Position numbers and translations under genes: made by a program. 58,084 bases of DNA from a virus: positions 1-58,084 of the IMG/VR virus record IMGVR_UViG_3300032116_000040, one strand, 5' to 3'. The notes beneath the pieces are model-generated. The model searched no databases, had not been told where the DNA came from, and worked only from the letters and a program-made list of their open reading frames with translations. Shown piece after piece: positions 1 to 6,548 of this stretch (its first letter is position 1; each line of letters starts with the position of its first letter).

Positions 1-492
1 ACAGCTAAGGGTACTTTTATTAGAAAGAATCCATCTCTAGAAAGAGTTCTTGAAAAGATAGGATACAACACAAAAGAAGTATGGGATCAGATTCTATTGG
101 ATGGAGGATCTGTACAAGGATTAGACTTTATGGATAATTATAAAGTTAAACTAGGTGAAGGTGCAAATCCCATTACTTTAAATAAGTGGTCTAAACTTCC
201 TGATGTAGAAAAAAACAACTATATTTCATTAAAGGAAGTCTATTTTACATTTAAGGAAGTAAATCAATTGGAACTTGTACGTCAGGCAGGATTACGTCAA
301 CAGTACATCGATCAATCTGTTTCTTTAAACCTAGCCTTTCCCACTGAAGCTGAACCAAAGTTTATCAATCAAGTTCACCTAGAGGCATATCAATCTGGAA
401 TAAAGACTCTCTATTATATGCGGACTGAATCAGTCCTAAGAGGAGATATCTCAGCTAGAGCAATGGTTGACTGTTTGAGTTGTGATGGATAG
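1..492 (+). CDS. nrdA: Ribonucleotide reductase class Ia large subunit, C-terminal part (cut by the left edge)
   Basis: The frame is open to base 1, so only about the last 163 codons are present. The product reduces ribonucleoside diphosphates to deoxyribonucleotides for phage DNA synthesis. The segment carries the conserved C-terminal region of the large subunit: RQQYIDQSVSLNL, then GIKTLYYMRTES, and it ends in a CLSC pair that fits the redox-active C-terminal cysteines that relay electrons from thioredoxin or glutaredoxin. A TTG at 97 could be mistaken for a start, but homologous sequence continues upstream of it. It ends with TAG and is followed by a strong hairpin terminator. A class I enzyme needs an NrdB partner, probably outside the window. 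The family assignment is firm; the size and N-terminus are unknown. Confidence 0.9.
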   Translation, partial: TAKGTFIRKNPSLERVLEKIGYNTKEVWDQILLDGGSVQGLDFMDNYKVKLGEGANPITLNKWSKLPDVEKNNYISLKEVYFTFKEVNQLELVRQAGLRQQYIDQSVSLNLAFPTEAEPKFINQVHLEAYQSGIKTLYYMRTESVLRGDISARAMVDCLSCDG

Positions 493-516
493 AAGCACAA
501 AATAAGAAAAATCATG

Positions 517-542
517 AAAGCCGACTGAGTTCGGCTTTTTTT
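517..542 (+). terminator. Rho-independent terminator after nrdA
   Basis: A stem AAAGCCGA / TCGGCTTT with a short loop is followed by a run of T. It separates nrdA from the late-type operon that starts at 571. Confidence 0.85.
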
Positions 543-546
543 ATTT

Positions 547-556
547 GATAAATAAT
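547..556 (+). promoter_or_regulatory. Putative late promoter GATAAATAAT
   Basis: GATAAATAAT lies 15 nt upstream of the ATG at 571, directly after the nrdA terminator. It matches the element in front of most (-) strand structural operons in this window and resembles the T4 late consensus TATAAATA. It is the clearest copy on the (+) strand, suggesting that 571-2405 is a late operon. Confidence 0.6.
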
Positions 557-570
557 AAGAAACAGTTTAT

Positions 571-915
571 ATGCTTAAGGGTTTTACAAATTTCATAAAT
601 GAGAGCAAGGAAGAAATTGAATCTTTTGCTAATACTAGAGAGGCAGGTGCAGAAAAAATAGTGGACAATGCAAAAGAAAAAGGAGGGCTTGCTCTACTTA
701 CTTGGCATCACTTTAAAGTAAAGCTACCCTACTATAAAAAAGCTGCAGCTGGCAAATTTGATCTAGCTAAAGCAAAAGACGAATACAAAGATCTTCTTGA
801 AAAATTATATCTTGCAACAAAGACTGACATGGACATAAACCAAGTAGATTTTCAAGAGCTAGTTGGAAAAATTGAAGTGTTAGGAGAATTAATCATTCAG
901 GAAGAAAATAAATAA
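571..915 (+). CDS. Putative internal head protein with capsid-targeting-like leader
   Basis: 114 residues, no recognised family. The N-terminus MLKGFTNFINES resembles the T4 capsid-targeting sequence MKTYQEFIAE, which is removed by the prohead protease after an L/I-x-E site; here I-N-E10 would be the cut. The rest is Lys/Glu-rich and probably helical, with a central WHHF...LPYYKKA stretch. It is first in a tight cluster of four genes that all begin with a similar leader and sit behind a late-type promoter. I infer that it is packaged in the head with the DNA, as T4 internal proteins are. The leader is seen in the sequence; packaging is inference. Confidence 0.6.
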   Translation: MLKGFTNFINESKEEIESFANTREAGAEKIVDNAKEKGGLALLTWHHFKVKLPYYKKAAAGKFDLAKAKDEYKDLLEKLYLATKTDMDINQVDFQELVGKIEVLGELIIQEENK

Positions 916-916
916 T
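907..916 (+). promoter_or_regulatory. Possible weak late promoter AATAAATAAT
   Basis: AATAAATAAT overlaps the stop codon of the preceding gene and lies 17 nt before the ATG at 933. The spacing is the same as for the stronger element at 547. The sequence is A/T-rich, so a chance match is possible. Confidence 0.3.
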
Positions 917-932
917 AAAAAATAAACCACTT

Positions 933-1166
933 ATGCTTAATTTCAAGCAATTTGTAAATGAAAGCAAAGATCATGACTTTGATTCCATTGAAAAAGGAGA
1001 CGTTGTTCTTTTAATAGGTCATCGATACACCGTAAAAAAAGTAGGATCTGGCGTAATTGTGCTAGATGGAAAAAACAAAGAGCTTCGAGTAAACAAAGGA
1101 ATGTGGAAGGAGCGAAACGGTAAAATACAAGAAAAAAAGAAAGGTTCTAAAAAAGATGAAGAATAA
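933..1166 (+). CDS. Putative internal head protein, small and basic
   Basis: 77 residues. The leader MLNFKQFVNES matches the capsid-targeting pattern (hydrophobic/aromatic positions followed by V-N-E10). The mature part would be about 67 residues and very Lys-rich, with a core (KGDVVLLIGHRYTVKKV) that could form a small SH3/KOW-like barrel and a tail KKKGSKKDEE. It overlaps the next gene by 11 nt, so the two are probably co-translated. No family is recognised. A small basic protein suits a DNA-bound internal head protein, but that is inference. Confidence 0.55.
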   Translation: MLNFKQFVNESKDHDFDSIEKGDVVLLIGHRYTVKKVGSGVIVLDGKNKELRVNKGMWKERNGKIQEKKKGSKKDEE

Positions 1167-1656
1167 ACACATTAAAAAGTATTCTGACTTTTTATTTGAA
1201 CAGGACATGATGGCTCCGCCTATGCCCGGTGCCCCTGCTCCAGGTGCTCCAGGTGCGGCCAAGCCAATAAACTATAGATTTTTATTTATGTCTGGCGCAG
1301 ACGATACTGGAAATAAGAGAAATAAATATCCGGACGGAAGCGTAGTGATCGAATATCCATGTTATTCTGTTACCGCAGCTGATCTTGAATCTTGGTTAAA
1401 GGAAAACGTTATTTCATCAGATAAAAATGATTTAAACAAAACTGAATTAGAAATTCGTAAAAAGAGCTTGCTGGATATCGTTAAAGGAGATCGTACAAAT
1501 ATTTCAACGGATGATGCTCCATTCATTGAAAAATTAAAAAATGCAACTTCTGCAAATCTTATAGGTAAACCTCTTCCCGATGTGACCGTTGTTTTTTCAA
1601 GAGGTGTTCCCACGACAGAAGATGTTGACGTCACCTTTATAAAATACAAAAAGTAA
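1156..1656 (+). CDS. Putative internal head protein with Pro/Ala/Gly linker
   Basis: 166 residues. The leader HIKKYSDFLFEQ fits the capsid-targeting pattern with a possible cut after L-F-E. A low-complexity Met/Pro/Ala/Gly linker (residues about 19-35) joins the leader to a folded domain beginning NYRFLFMSGAD. Short shadow frames on the other strand are disregarded because this frame is part of an overlapping gene chain: it starts inside the previous gene and its stop touches the ATG of the next. Function unknown; placement and leader suggest a packaged virion protein. Confidence 0.55.
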   Translation: MKNKHIKKYSDFLFEQDMMAPPMPGAPAPGAPGAAKPINYRFLFMSGADDTGNKRNKYPDGSVVIEYPCYSVTAADLESWLKENVISSDKNDLNKTELEIRKKSLLDIVKGDRTNISTDDAPFIEKLKNATSANLIGKPLPDVTVVFSRGVPTTEDVDVTFIKYKK

Positions 1657-2405
1657 TGATTAAATCATTTATCGAGTTTATAAACGAAAATACCGATCGT
1701 GATTCTAACTTTATTAAAAGTTTATCCCAGTCTCTTATCAATAAGATGCGTACCTCCAACATTGAAGATGGACCAGAATATTCAGTTTTTGCAGGTATGG
1801 AATTTACTGAGCCCTTTATCTTTGATCTAATTTTAAATGTTCGCAAAGATACAAACCCAATTCTTGAAGAAGATCACCACTTTAATGGACTTCCTTGGGA
1901 AAAAATAAATTTTGATCTTTTAGGTTATAGCATTGATGCAAATACTAAAATGAGTAAATCAAAGTCAAAAATACCTAAAATCATAGTTCACATCATCTTA
2001 AATCCTAAAAAGGAACCTTTCCTATATAGTAAGCTTTACTCTAGGCTCATAGACATATTGACTCATGAGACAAATCACCTAAACCAACTAGGGATTAACA
2101 GGGAACCCTTTAATACTCAAGTAAGTAGTAAATCCAAAAGAGAAAAAGCAAAAAAGAGCTACTCTTACTTTTTATTGAATGATGAAATTGAATCAATGGT
2201 TGAAGGAATGTATGAAAGTTCAAAGGAACAAAATATACCAATTGACCAGGTTTTTAACAGTTATCTAAACCCATTCATTGAATCAAACTATATTACTCAA
2301 TCTGAATATCAGCAGGTCATGAAAGCTTGGGTTACTCGAGCGGCTGAACTTTATCCAGATGCAGTTTTTTCTAGCAAAGTAAATCACATCATAAACTCAA
2401 TCTAA
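1656..2405 (+). CDS. Putative packaged zinc metallopeptidase-like protein with capsid-targeting-like leader
   Basis: 249 residues. The N-terminus MIKSFIEFINEN again matches the capsid-targeting pattern with a predicted cut after I-N-E11. Residues 137-141 are HETNH, an HExxH zinc-binding motif in a predicted helix (RLIDILTHETNHLNQ), and a later helix NDEIESMVEG (175-184) supplies acidic residues that could be the third zinc ligand, as in gluzincin-type peptidases. The ATG overlaps the previous stop. If packaged, it would enter the cell with the DNA and could act on a host protein at the start of infection; the target is unknown. The motif is seen; peptidase activity and packaging are inferred. 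It could also be a structural zinc protein. Confidence 0.6.
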   Translation: MIKSFIEFINENTDRDSNFIKSLSQSLINKMRTSNIEDGPEYSVFAGMEFTEPFIFDLILNVRKDTNPILEEDHHFNGLPWEKINFDLLGYSIDANTKMSKSKSKIPKIIVHIILNPKKEPFLYSKLYSRLIDILTHETNHLNQLGINREPFNTQVSSKSKREKAKKSYSYFLLNDEIESMVEGMYESSKEQNIPIDQVFNSYLNPFIESNYITQSEYQQVMKAWVTRAAELYPDAVFSSKVNHIINSI

Positions 2406-2421
2406 AACCAATTTCATTGTT

Positions 2422-2438
2422 TATAGTAAAATACTATA
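2422..2438 (+). promoter_or_regulatory. Perfect inverted repeat TATAGTA-AAA-TACTATA upstream of the Hc1-like gene
   Basis: A 7-bp perfect inverted repeat with a 3-nt centre lies 30 nt before the ATG at 2452. It contains a -10-like TAAAAT. The TATAGTA half recurs upstream of gp32 (2788) and of gp56 (9811). It may be an early/middle promoter or an operator. Confidence 0.4.
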
Positions 2439-2451
2439 AAAAGTATTAAAT

Positions 2452-2721
2452 ATGAACAATTTTGAAAAATTAAAAGAAGAAGTTAATGCAGTTCATTCAA
2501 CTATCTTTGACCCGATCTATGCTCTTATTTCTTCTGCTGAAGATGATGCAGACAAATATTATGCAAAAGGTGTAAAAAGCGCTGGAAATCGCCTTAAAAA
2601 GAAAATGCAAGAGATTCGTAAAGCGATTAAGCACCCTGCAGTTAAAGCGGAAATGACTAAGATTCAAGAAGGTGCTAAAAATCTTCGTCAAACTTTAACT
2701 GATGAGATCTCATCAAAATAA
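2452..2721 (+). CDS. Histone H1-like protein, Hc1 type
   Basis: 89 residues. The block DADKYYAKGVKSAGNRLKKK followed by MQEIRK matches the Bacteroidota Hc1-type histone H1-like family, whose members have a short acidic start, an ADxxYxKGNxxAGxR core and a basic helical tail. Such proteins bind DNA and are encoded in many Bacteroidota chromosomes. Here it is a single gene with its own upstream inverted repeat and its own terminator, immediately before gp32. It could condense phage DNA or act on the host nucleoid. The family assignment is good; the role is inferred. Confidence 0.8.
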   Translation: MNNFEKLKEEVNAVHSTIFDPIYALISSAEDDADKYYAKGVKSAGNRLKKKMQEIRKAIKHPAVKAEMTKIQEGAKNLRQTLTDEISSK

Positions 2722-2745
2722 TTTCTCTAAACTATAAACTACGGA

Positions 2746-2773
2746 AAATGCCTCTTTTGAGGCATTTTTTTTG
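2746..2773 (+). terminator. Rho-independent terminator after the Hc1-like gene
   Basis: Stem AAATGCCTC / GAGGCATTT with a TTTT loop, followed by a long T run. Confidence 0.9.
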
Positions 2774-2787
2774 TTTTTTAAAACTTT

Positions 2788-2811
2788 TATAGTATTATTA
2801 GTACAATAATA
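2788..2811 (+). promoter_or_regulatory. Putative promoter/operator of gp32 (TATAGTA element)
   Basis: TATAGTATTATTAGTAC starts 43 nt before the gp32 ATG and shares TATAGTA with the elements before the Hc1-like gene and gp56. A second short inverted repeat (TATTATT / AATAATA) overlaps it. T4 gp32 represses its own translation through structure in its leader, so this AT-rich leader could do the same; that is inference. Confidence 0.35.
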
Positions 2812-2830
2812 TAAAATAATAACAAAAATT

Positions 2831-3847
2831 ATGACAGATTTTTTTGATTTACCAGAAGACGGCTTTGTAAAAAAGCCCCAGTCTGGAGGAAGTAAAAAAA
2901 CGGATCCAAACGTCTATGACCCAGATCCAAATGCACACAACGGTTCGTATAAATCAGTTTTTAGATTTATACCGTATGTGTTCGACAAAACCAAAAGCAA
3001 ATACACAAAGTATTCTGCTAAATTCTGGAATCCCTTAACTAAGGAATCCCTAATTATCGATTGTCCATCAAACGTTGAAAAACCTTCAATTCTTTGGACC
3101 ATAGAATCAGTGTTAAGATCCTTGAAAAAGGAAGAGCCTGAGATTGTTGATGAAATCGGTAGAAATTTTTCAAGATGGAACACTAGCCACTCAGCTGTGT
3201 ATATTAAGAAAGATCCACAAAGACCTGACCTTGAAGGAACCATTAAAATCTTTAAGTTCAGAAATCAAATTGGAATGTTGATCGATCAACTTGTAAATCC
3301 TGAAGAGCTAGATGGTTTATCTACTGGTAAAAAAGTAAATCCATATCATCTACTAGAGGGTAAAGATTTTCTTTGTGTAGTCGGTAAAAAAACCAAAGAC
3401 TTTAGAGATTGGTCTAAATGTAAATTCATGGACGAAATTACTCCATTCGTTTTTAAAATCGGCGATACTCAAGTGATTGTTGAAAATAGCGAAAAGTCAG
3501 TAAAGCTAGTAAACGAGTTTATGACTAAACACACTCCAAAAATGGATGAATATTTTCATCAAGAATGGACTGAAGAAACTTTTAATAAGGTCGCTGAGGC
3601 AGTTGTTGCAGCAATCCCTCAAAGAGAAGTCTTGGAAATGGTACTTGAGAGAAGCAAAGACTCTAAGATGAATGAATTAATTCGTTCAAAAATGAAACCT
3701 GGAAAATCAAATGCTCCTAAAGCCAGCGTTAATGATGATCTTGAGTTTACAAGTAGCAAGTCTGAAGAGACTCAATCGGTTGAGCAATCAGTTTCTAATA
3801 ATGATTCTGCCGATGATGAATACGATTCTCTATTCTCAAATTTATAA
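2831..3847 (+). CDS. 32: Single-stranded DNA-binding protein gp32
   Basis: 338 residues, slightly longer than T4 gp32 (301). It coats single-stranded DNA and organises the replisome and recombination proteins. The N-terminal half has the T4-family core (VFRFIPYVFDKTKSKYTKYS, then DCPSN), and the C-terminus is an acidic tail ending DDEYDSLFSNL, the type of tail that contacts partner proteins. The Cys/His zinc site of T4 gp32 (C-x3-H-x5-C-x2-C) is not visible: only one Cys (DCPSN) remains in the core. It is followed 14 nt later by a small gene and then by RNase H, the same neighbourhood as in T4 (32-59-33-dsbA-rnh). Confidence 0.88.
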   Translation: MTDFFDLPEDGFVKKPQSGGSKKTDPNVYDPDPNAHNGSYKSVFRFIPYVFDKTKSKYTKYSAKFWNPLTKESLIIDCPSNVEKPSILWTIESVLRSLKKEEPEIVDEIGRNFSRWNTSHSAVYIKKDPQRPDLEGTIKIFKFRNQIGMLIDQLVNPEELDGLSTGKKVNPYHLLEGKDFLCVVGKKTKDFRDWSKCKFMDEITPFVFKIGDTQVIVENSEKSVKLVNEFMTKHTPKMDEYFHQEWTEETFNKVAEAVVAAIPQREVLEMVLERSKDSKMNELIRSKMKPGKSNAPKASVNDDLEFTSSKSEETQSVEQSVSNNDSADDEYDSLFSNL

Positions 3848-3861
3848 AATAATTCAATATC

Positions 3862-4146
3862 ATGAACGAAGATAAAGAACCACAGGTTTTAGTTGAGAAG
3901 GAATCTTCTAAACCTAATGAAAATCCAAATATTTTATTTGGAACAATTACCTATGCTGATGATTCTGCATATGAGGACTTCATATCTAAAATGAATATTA
4001 GTCAAGCGCTATTTGTATTGATAGCTTCTGCTAATTATTCTCAAGCAAAAGGTGCATTTAATTTATTAGAATCTGAAACTCTTTCTGCCGCAATCAGAAA
4101 AATTAGAAAAACTAGCGAAAAGTCAGAGGACGGGAGCTCAAAATAA
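3862..4146 (+). CDS. Unknown small protein between gp32 and RNase H
   Basis: 94 residues, not recognised. Charged, flexible N-terminus (to about residue 24) and C-terminus (from about 82) surround a compact helical core (DFISKMNISQALFVLIASANY...GAFNLLESETLSAAIRKI). In T4 the interval between genes 32 and rnh holds genes 59, 33 and dsbA, so a late-transcription coactivator (gp33) or helicase loader is possible by position. However, the C-terminus lacks the hydrophobic clamp-binding end of T4 gp33 and the length is too short for gp59. I therefore leave the function open. Confidence 0.6.
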   Translation: MNEDKEPQVLVEKESSKPNENPNILFGTITYADDSAYEDFISKMNISQALFVLIASANYSQAKGAFNLLESETLSAAIRKIRKTSEKSEDGSSK

Positions 4147-4157
4147 AATAAGTTAAC

Positions 4158-5297
4158 ATGGACTTAATCATAGACGGAAACGCTTTTATTAATGTCGCTA
4201 TAAGCGTCACCAAGTCCCTATCTACCAAGGACAAAAGGACAGGTGACGCTTATTATGTTAACGATCTTTTCAATGACGGAGAATTTATTTTAAAGGAACA
4301 CGTAAAAATAACCTTTAGGAATTTTTGTTTTACTTACCTAAATTCATTAATTTCTCCGATATCGTCTCATCCAGAAAAAGTTCATATTGTCTTTGATTCA
4401 AGCAGTTGGAGAAAAGAATATACTTCTGACTTTTTTAAGAATTCTGATTTTAAAACAACTTCTGCGCCAGTTGAGTTTAAGTATAAAGGAAATCGAAAGT
4501 ATGATGACCATCAATACTTATTCTTTGATTATTTTCAGCAAGTTATAATGCAGCATCTAGTTGAAAAAGCAGGAATAAATCAGTATAAATTTAAAGGAAC
4601 TGAGGGAGACGATATTATTGCATATCTATGTGACATAATAAGCGACGATATCTTGATTTATTCAGTAGATCAAGATTTAAAACAATTAACGGGTACTCCA
4701 AATAAAAACGTTCTACTAATTACGCCAAAGCAAATGGCTAAAAATAAGAGACTTTTTGTTCCGAGTCAGCTCGTACCTACCGCTGCAAATGAAGAAGTAG
4801 ATAACTTCTTTTCATTAAGCGATGCTCACATTACTGGAGCGACGATCGAAAAAACAATTTCTAATTTAACTAATAAGGATTATGTTGAATATAAAGTAGA
4901 TCTTGTTGAAGACGTTTTAAGTAAGATCCTATTGGGAGATAAGTCAGATAACATTCCAAAAATAACTAGTGTGACTCCGTCAAAAGCTAAAAAAGTAATT
5001 GCTGCAGTCCACGATAAATTTGGAGAAAAAATAATACCTCTCCTAGACGATCTAAATTCTTCAGTAATTGACAGCGTTGTTCTAGAAATAAAAACTCTAA
5101 ATAAAATTAAGGACCAAGATAAAATAGATGAGATCAGAGAACACTTACTCTTTAATATTAAGTTAACTCGTCTATCCATTAAAGTGTTCCCAAAAGAGAT
5201 CAGAGAATCCCTAGTTGAATTCTTTAAAGATTATTCAATAACAAATTTTAATTTTAGAGAATTTACTAATTTAAAAAATAATTTATCATCACTATGA
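4158..5297 (+). CDS. rnh: RNase H / 5'-3' exonuclease (T4 Rnh type, FEN-1 family)
   Basis: 379 residues (T4 Rnh has 305). It removes RNA primers and flap DNA from lagging strands, acting with gp32. Metal-binding motifs of the FEN/5'-nuclease family are present in order: MDLIIDGNA at the N-terminus, FDSSSWRKEY, EGDDIIAYL, SVDQDLKQL and GDKSDNIPKI, the last leading into the helix-hairpin-helix region. The extra length includes an insert around the VPTAANEEVDNFFSLSDAH segment. The stop overlaps the start of the GroES gene by 4 nt. Confidence 0.88.
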   Translation: MDLIIDGNAFINVAISVTKSLSTKDKRTGDAYYVNDLFNDGEFILKEHVKITFRNFCFTYLNSLISPISSHPEKVHIVFDSSSWRKEYTSDFFKNSDFKTTSAPVEFKYKGNRKYDDHQYLFFDYFQQVIMQHLVEKAGINQYKFKGTEGDDIIAYLCDIISDDILIYSVDQDLKQLTGTPNKNVLLITPKQMAKNKRLFVPSQLVPTAANEEVDNFFSLSDAHITGATIEKTISNLTNKDYVEYKVDLVEDVLSKILLGDKSDNIPKITSVTPSKAKKVIAAVHDKFGEKIIPLLDDLNSSVIDSVVLEIKTLNKIKDQDKIDEIREHLLFNIKLTRLSIKVFPKEIRESLVEFFKDYSITNFNFREFTNLKNNLSSL

Positions 5298-5593
5298 AGC
5301 CTCTATACGAAAGAGTATTAGTTAAACCTAAAGATAAGGAGACTAGAACAAAACAAGGAATCATGCTTCCTGAAAAAGCAGTTAAAAAACCAAATATCGG
5401 AATTGTTATTAATACTGGTGACGGAACCAAACACAATGAAATGGTAGTTAAGCCTGGCGACACTATTCTATTTAATCGCTACGCTGGTCTAGAATTATTC
5501 TACAAAGGAGAAAAGCACTACGTCATTATGGCAAATGAAATCATTGGCATTTTAGATGACGCAAATGATATTTCATTAGAAGAATTTGAATAA
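5294..5593 (+). CDS. groES: GroES-type co-chaperonin (functional equivalent of T4 gp31)
   Basis: 99 residues, the normal Cpn10 length. It opens MKPLYERVLVKPKDKET, has a mobile-loop region around TRTKQGIMLPEKA, then VKPGDTILFNRYAG and ends EIIGILDD, as in bacterial GroES. T4 encodes a diverged co-chaperonin, gp31, that pairs with host GroEL to fold gp23; this protein looks closer to bacterial GroES and probably does the same job. The ATG overlaps the RNase H stop (ATGA), so the two are translationally coupled. Confidence 0.9.
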   Translation: MKPLYERVLVKPKDKETRTKQGIMLPEKAVKKPNIGIVINTGDGTKHNEMVVKPGDTILFNRYAGLELFYKGEKHYVIMANEIIGILDDANDISLEEFE

Positions 5594-5605
5594 AAAATAA
5601 AAGTT

Positions 5606-6481
5606 ATGATTTTAAAAAAAGGAAGTAAGGGAGAATCTGTTAAGACACTCCAAGAATTTTTAAAAATTACTATTGATGGTGATTTTGGACCAAAAACAGA
5701 AGCAGCTGTAAAATCTTGGCAAAAAGCACATGGATTATTTGATGATGGTATTGTAGGTCCTAAGACTTGGGCACACATGGGTATTCTTACAACTGATAAT
5801 GCTGAGAACATAGAAGTAATAAAAGCATTGGAGATTAAGAAACATTGGATGCCAGCTGGAACATACTTTCCGGGCCCAGTCCAAAAGGACTGGATCTTCT
5901 TACATCATACTGCAGGGGGACCTAATCCCTATCAAGTAGCAGACATGTGGGCTAGAGATGATAGAGGTAACGTTGCTACCGAGTATATCTTAGGCGGACA
6001 GTCAGTAGACGGTAAGAATAAAAAATATGATGGAGAAATGGTACAGTGCTTTCCTGATGGAGGTTATGGATGGCACACAGGCACAGGTAACTCCCTAATG
6101 CATAGAAATTCTGTCGCGATTGAAGTATGTTGCATGGGCCAGATAGTTAACGGTAAGACCTATGTAAATACAACGGCTGACTCTAGTCAAATAATTAAGT
6201 TAGACAAGCCGTTTAGAGGATTTCAATATTGGCACAATTATTCTGAAGCTCAATTAAAAGCTCTTGAAAATTGGATCAAGTTTATTGCTGAAAAATATTC
6301 AATTGATCCTAGGGTAGGTTTAGTAGAGTATGTTAAAGCTAAAGGAGCAGACGGTTTTGATGTCCTAGATGTTGCTAGAGCTGAAAAGATTCCTGGCATG
6401 TATTCTCACACCAACGTATTAAGAGGAAAGGTTGACATGTATCCTCATCCAGACCTAATTGATATGTTATTAAGTCTATAA
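5606..6481 (+). CDS. Endolysin: peptidoglycan-binding domain plus N-acetylmuramoyl-L-alanine amidase
   Basis: 291 residues. Residues 3-58 form a PG_binding_1 domain (KGSKGESVKTLQEFL, DGDFGPKTEAAVKSWQ, GIVGPKTW). Residues about 90-290 are an Amidase_2 domain: FLHHTAGG (zinc-ligand His at 100/101), GWHTG, NSVAIEV and a C-terminal YSHTNVLRGKVDMYPHPD block with the second ligand region. It would cleave the amide bond between MurNAc and the stem peptide at lysis. No signal peptide or membrane segment is visible, so a separate holin is expected; none was identified in this window. A bidirectional terminator follows. Confidence 0.92.
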   Translation: MILKKGSKGESVKTLQEFLKITIDGDFGPKTEAAVKSWQKAHGLFDDGIVGPKTWAHMGILTTDNAENIEVIKALEIKKHWMPAGTYFPGPVQKDWIFLHHTAGGPNPYQVADMWARDDRGNVATEYILGGQSVDGKNKKYDGEMVQCFPDGGYGWHTGTGNSLMHRNSVAIEVCCMGQIVNGKTYVNTTADSSQIIKLDKPFRGFQYWHNYSEAQLKALENWIKFIAEKYSIDPRVGLVEYVKAKGADGFDVLDVARAEKIPGMYSHTNVLRGKVDMYPHPDLIDMLLSL

Positions 6482-6504
6482 TAAAATCGACCCCCTAAAA
6501 TAAA

Positions 6505-6532
6505 AAAAGGGAACCGAAAGGTTCCCTTTTTC
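6505..6532. terminator. Bidirectional terminator between the endolysin and tail sheath genes
   Basis: Stem AAAAGGGAACC / GGTTCCCTTTT with a GAAA loop. A T run on the (+) side and an A run on the other side let it stop both converging genes. Confidence 0.9.
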
Positions 6533-6548
6533 TTTAATAATAAATCGA

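Noticed and set aside
3862-4146. Assignment of the 94-residue gene as gp33
   Set aside because: Position fits but the C-terminal clamp-binding hydrophobic end is absent.
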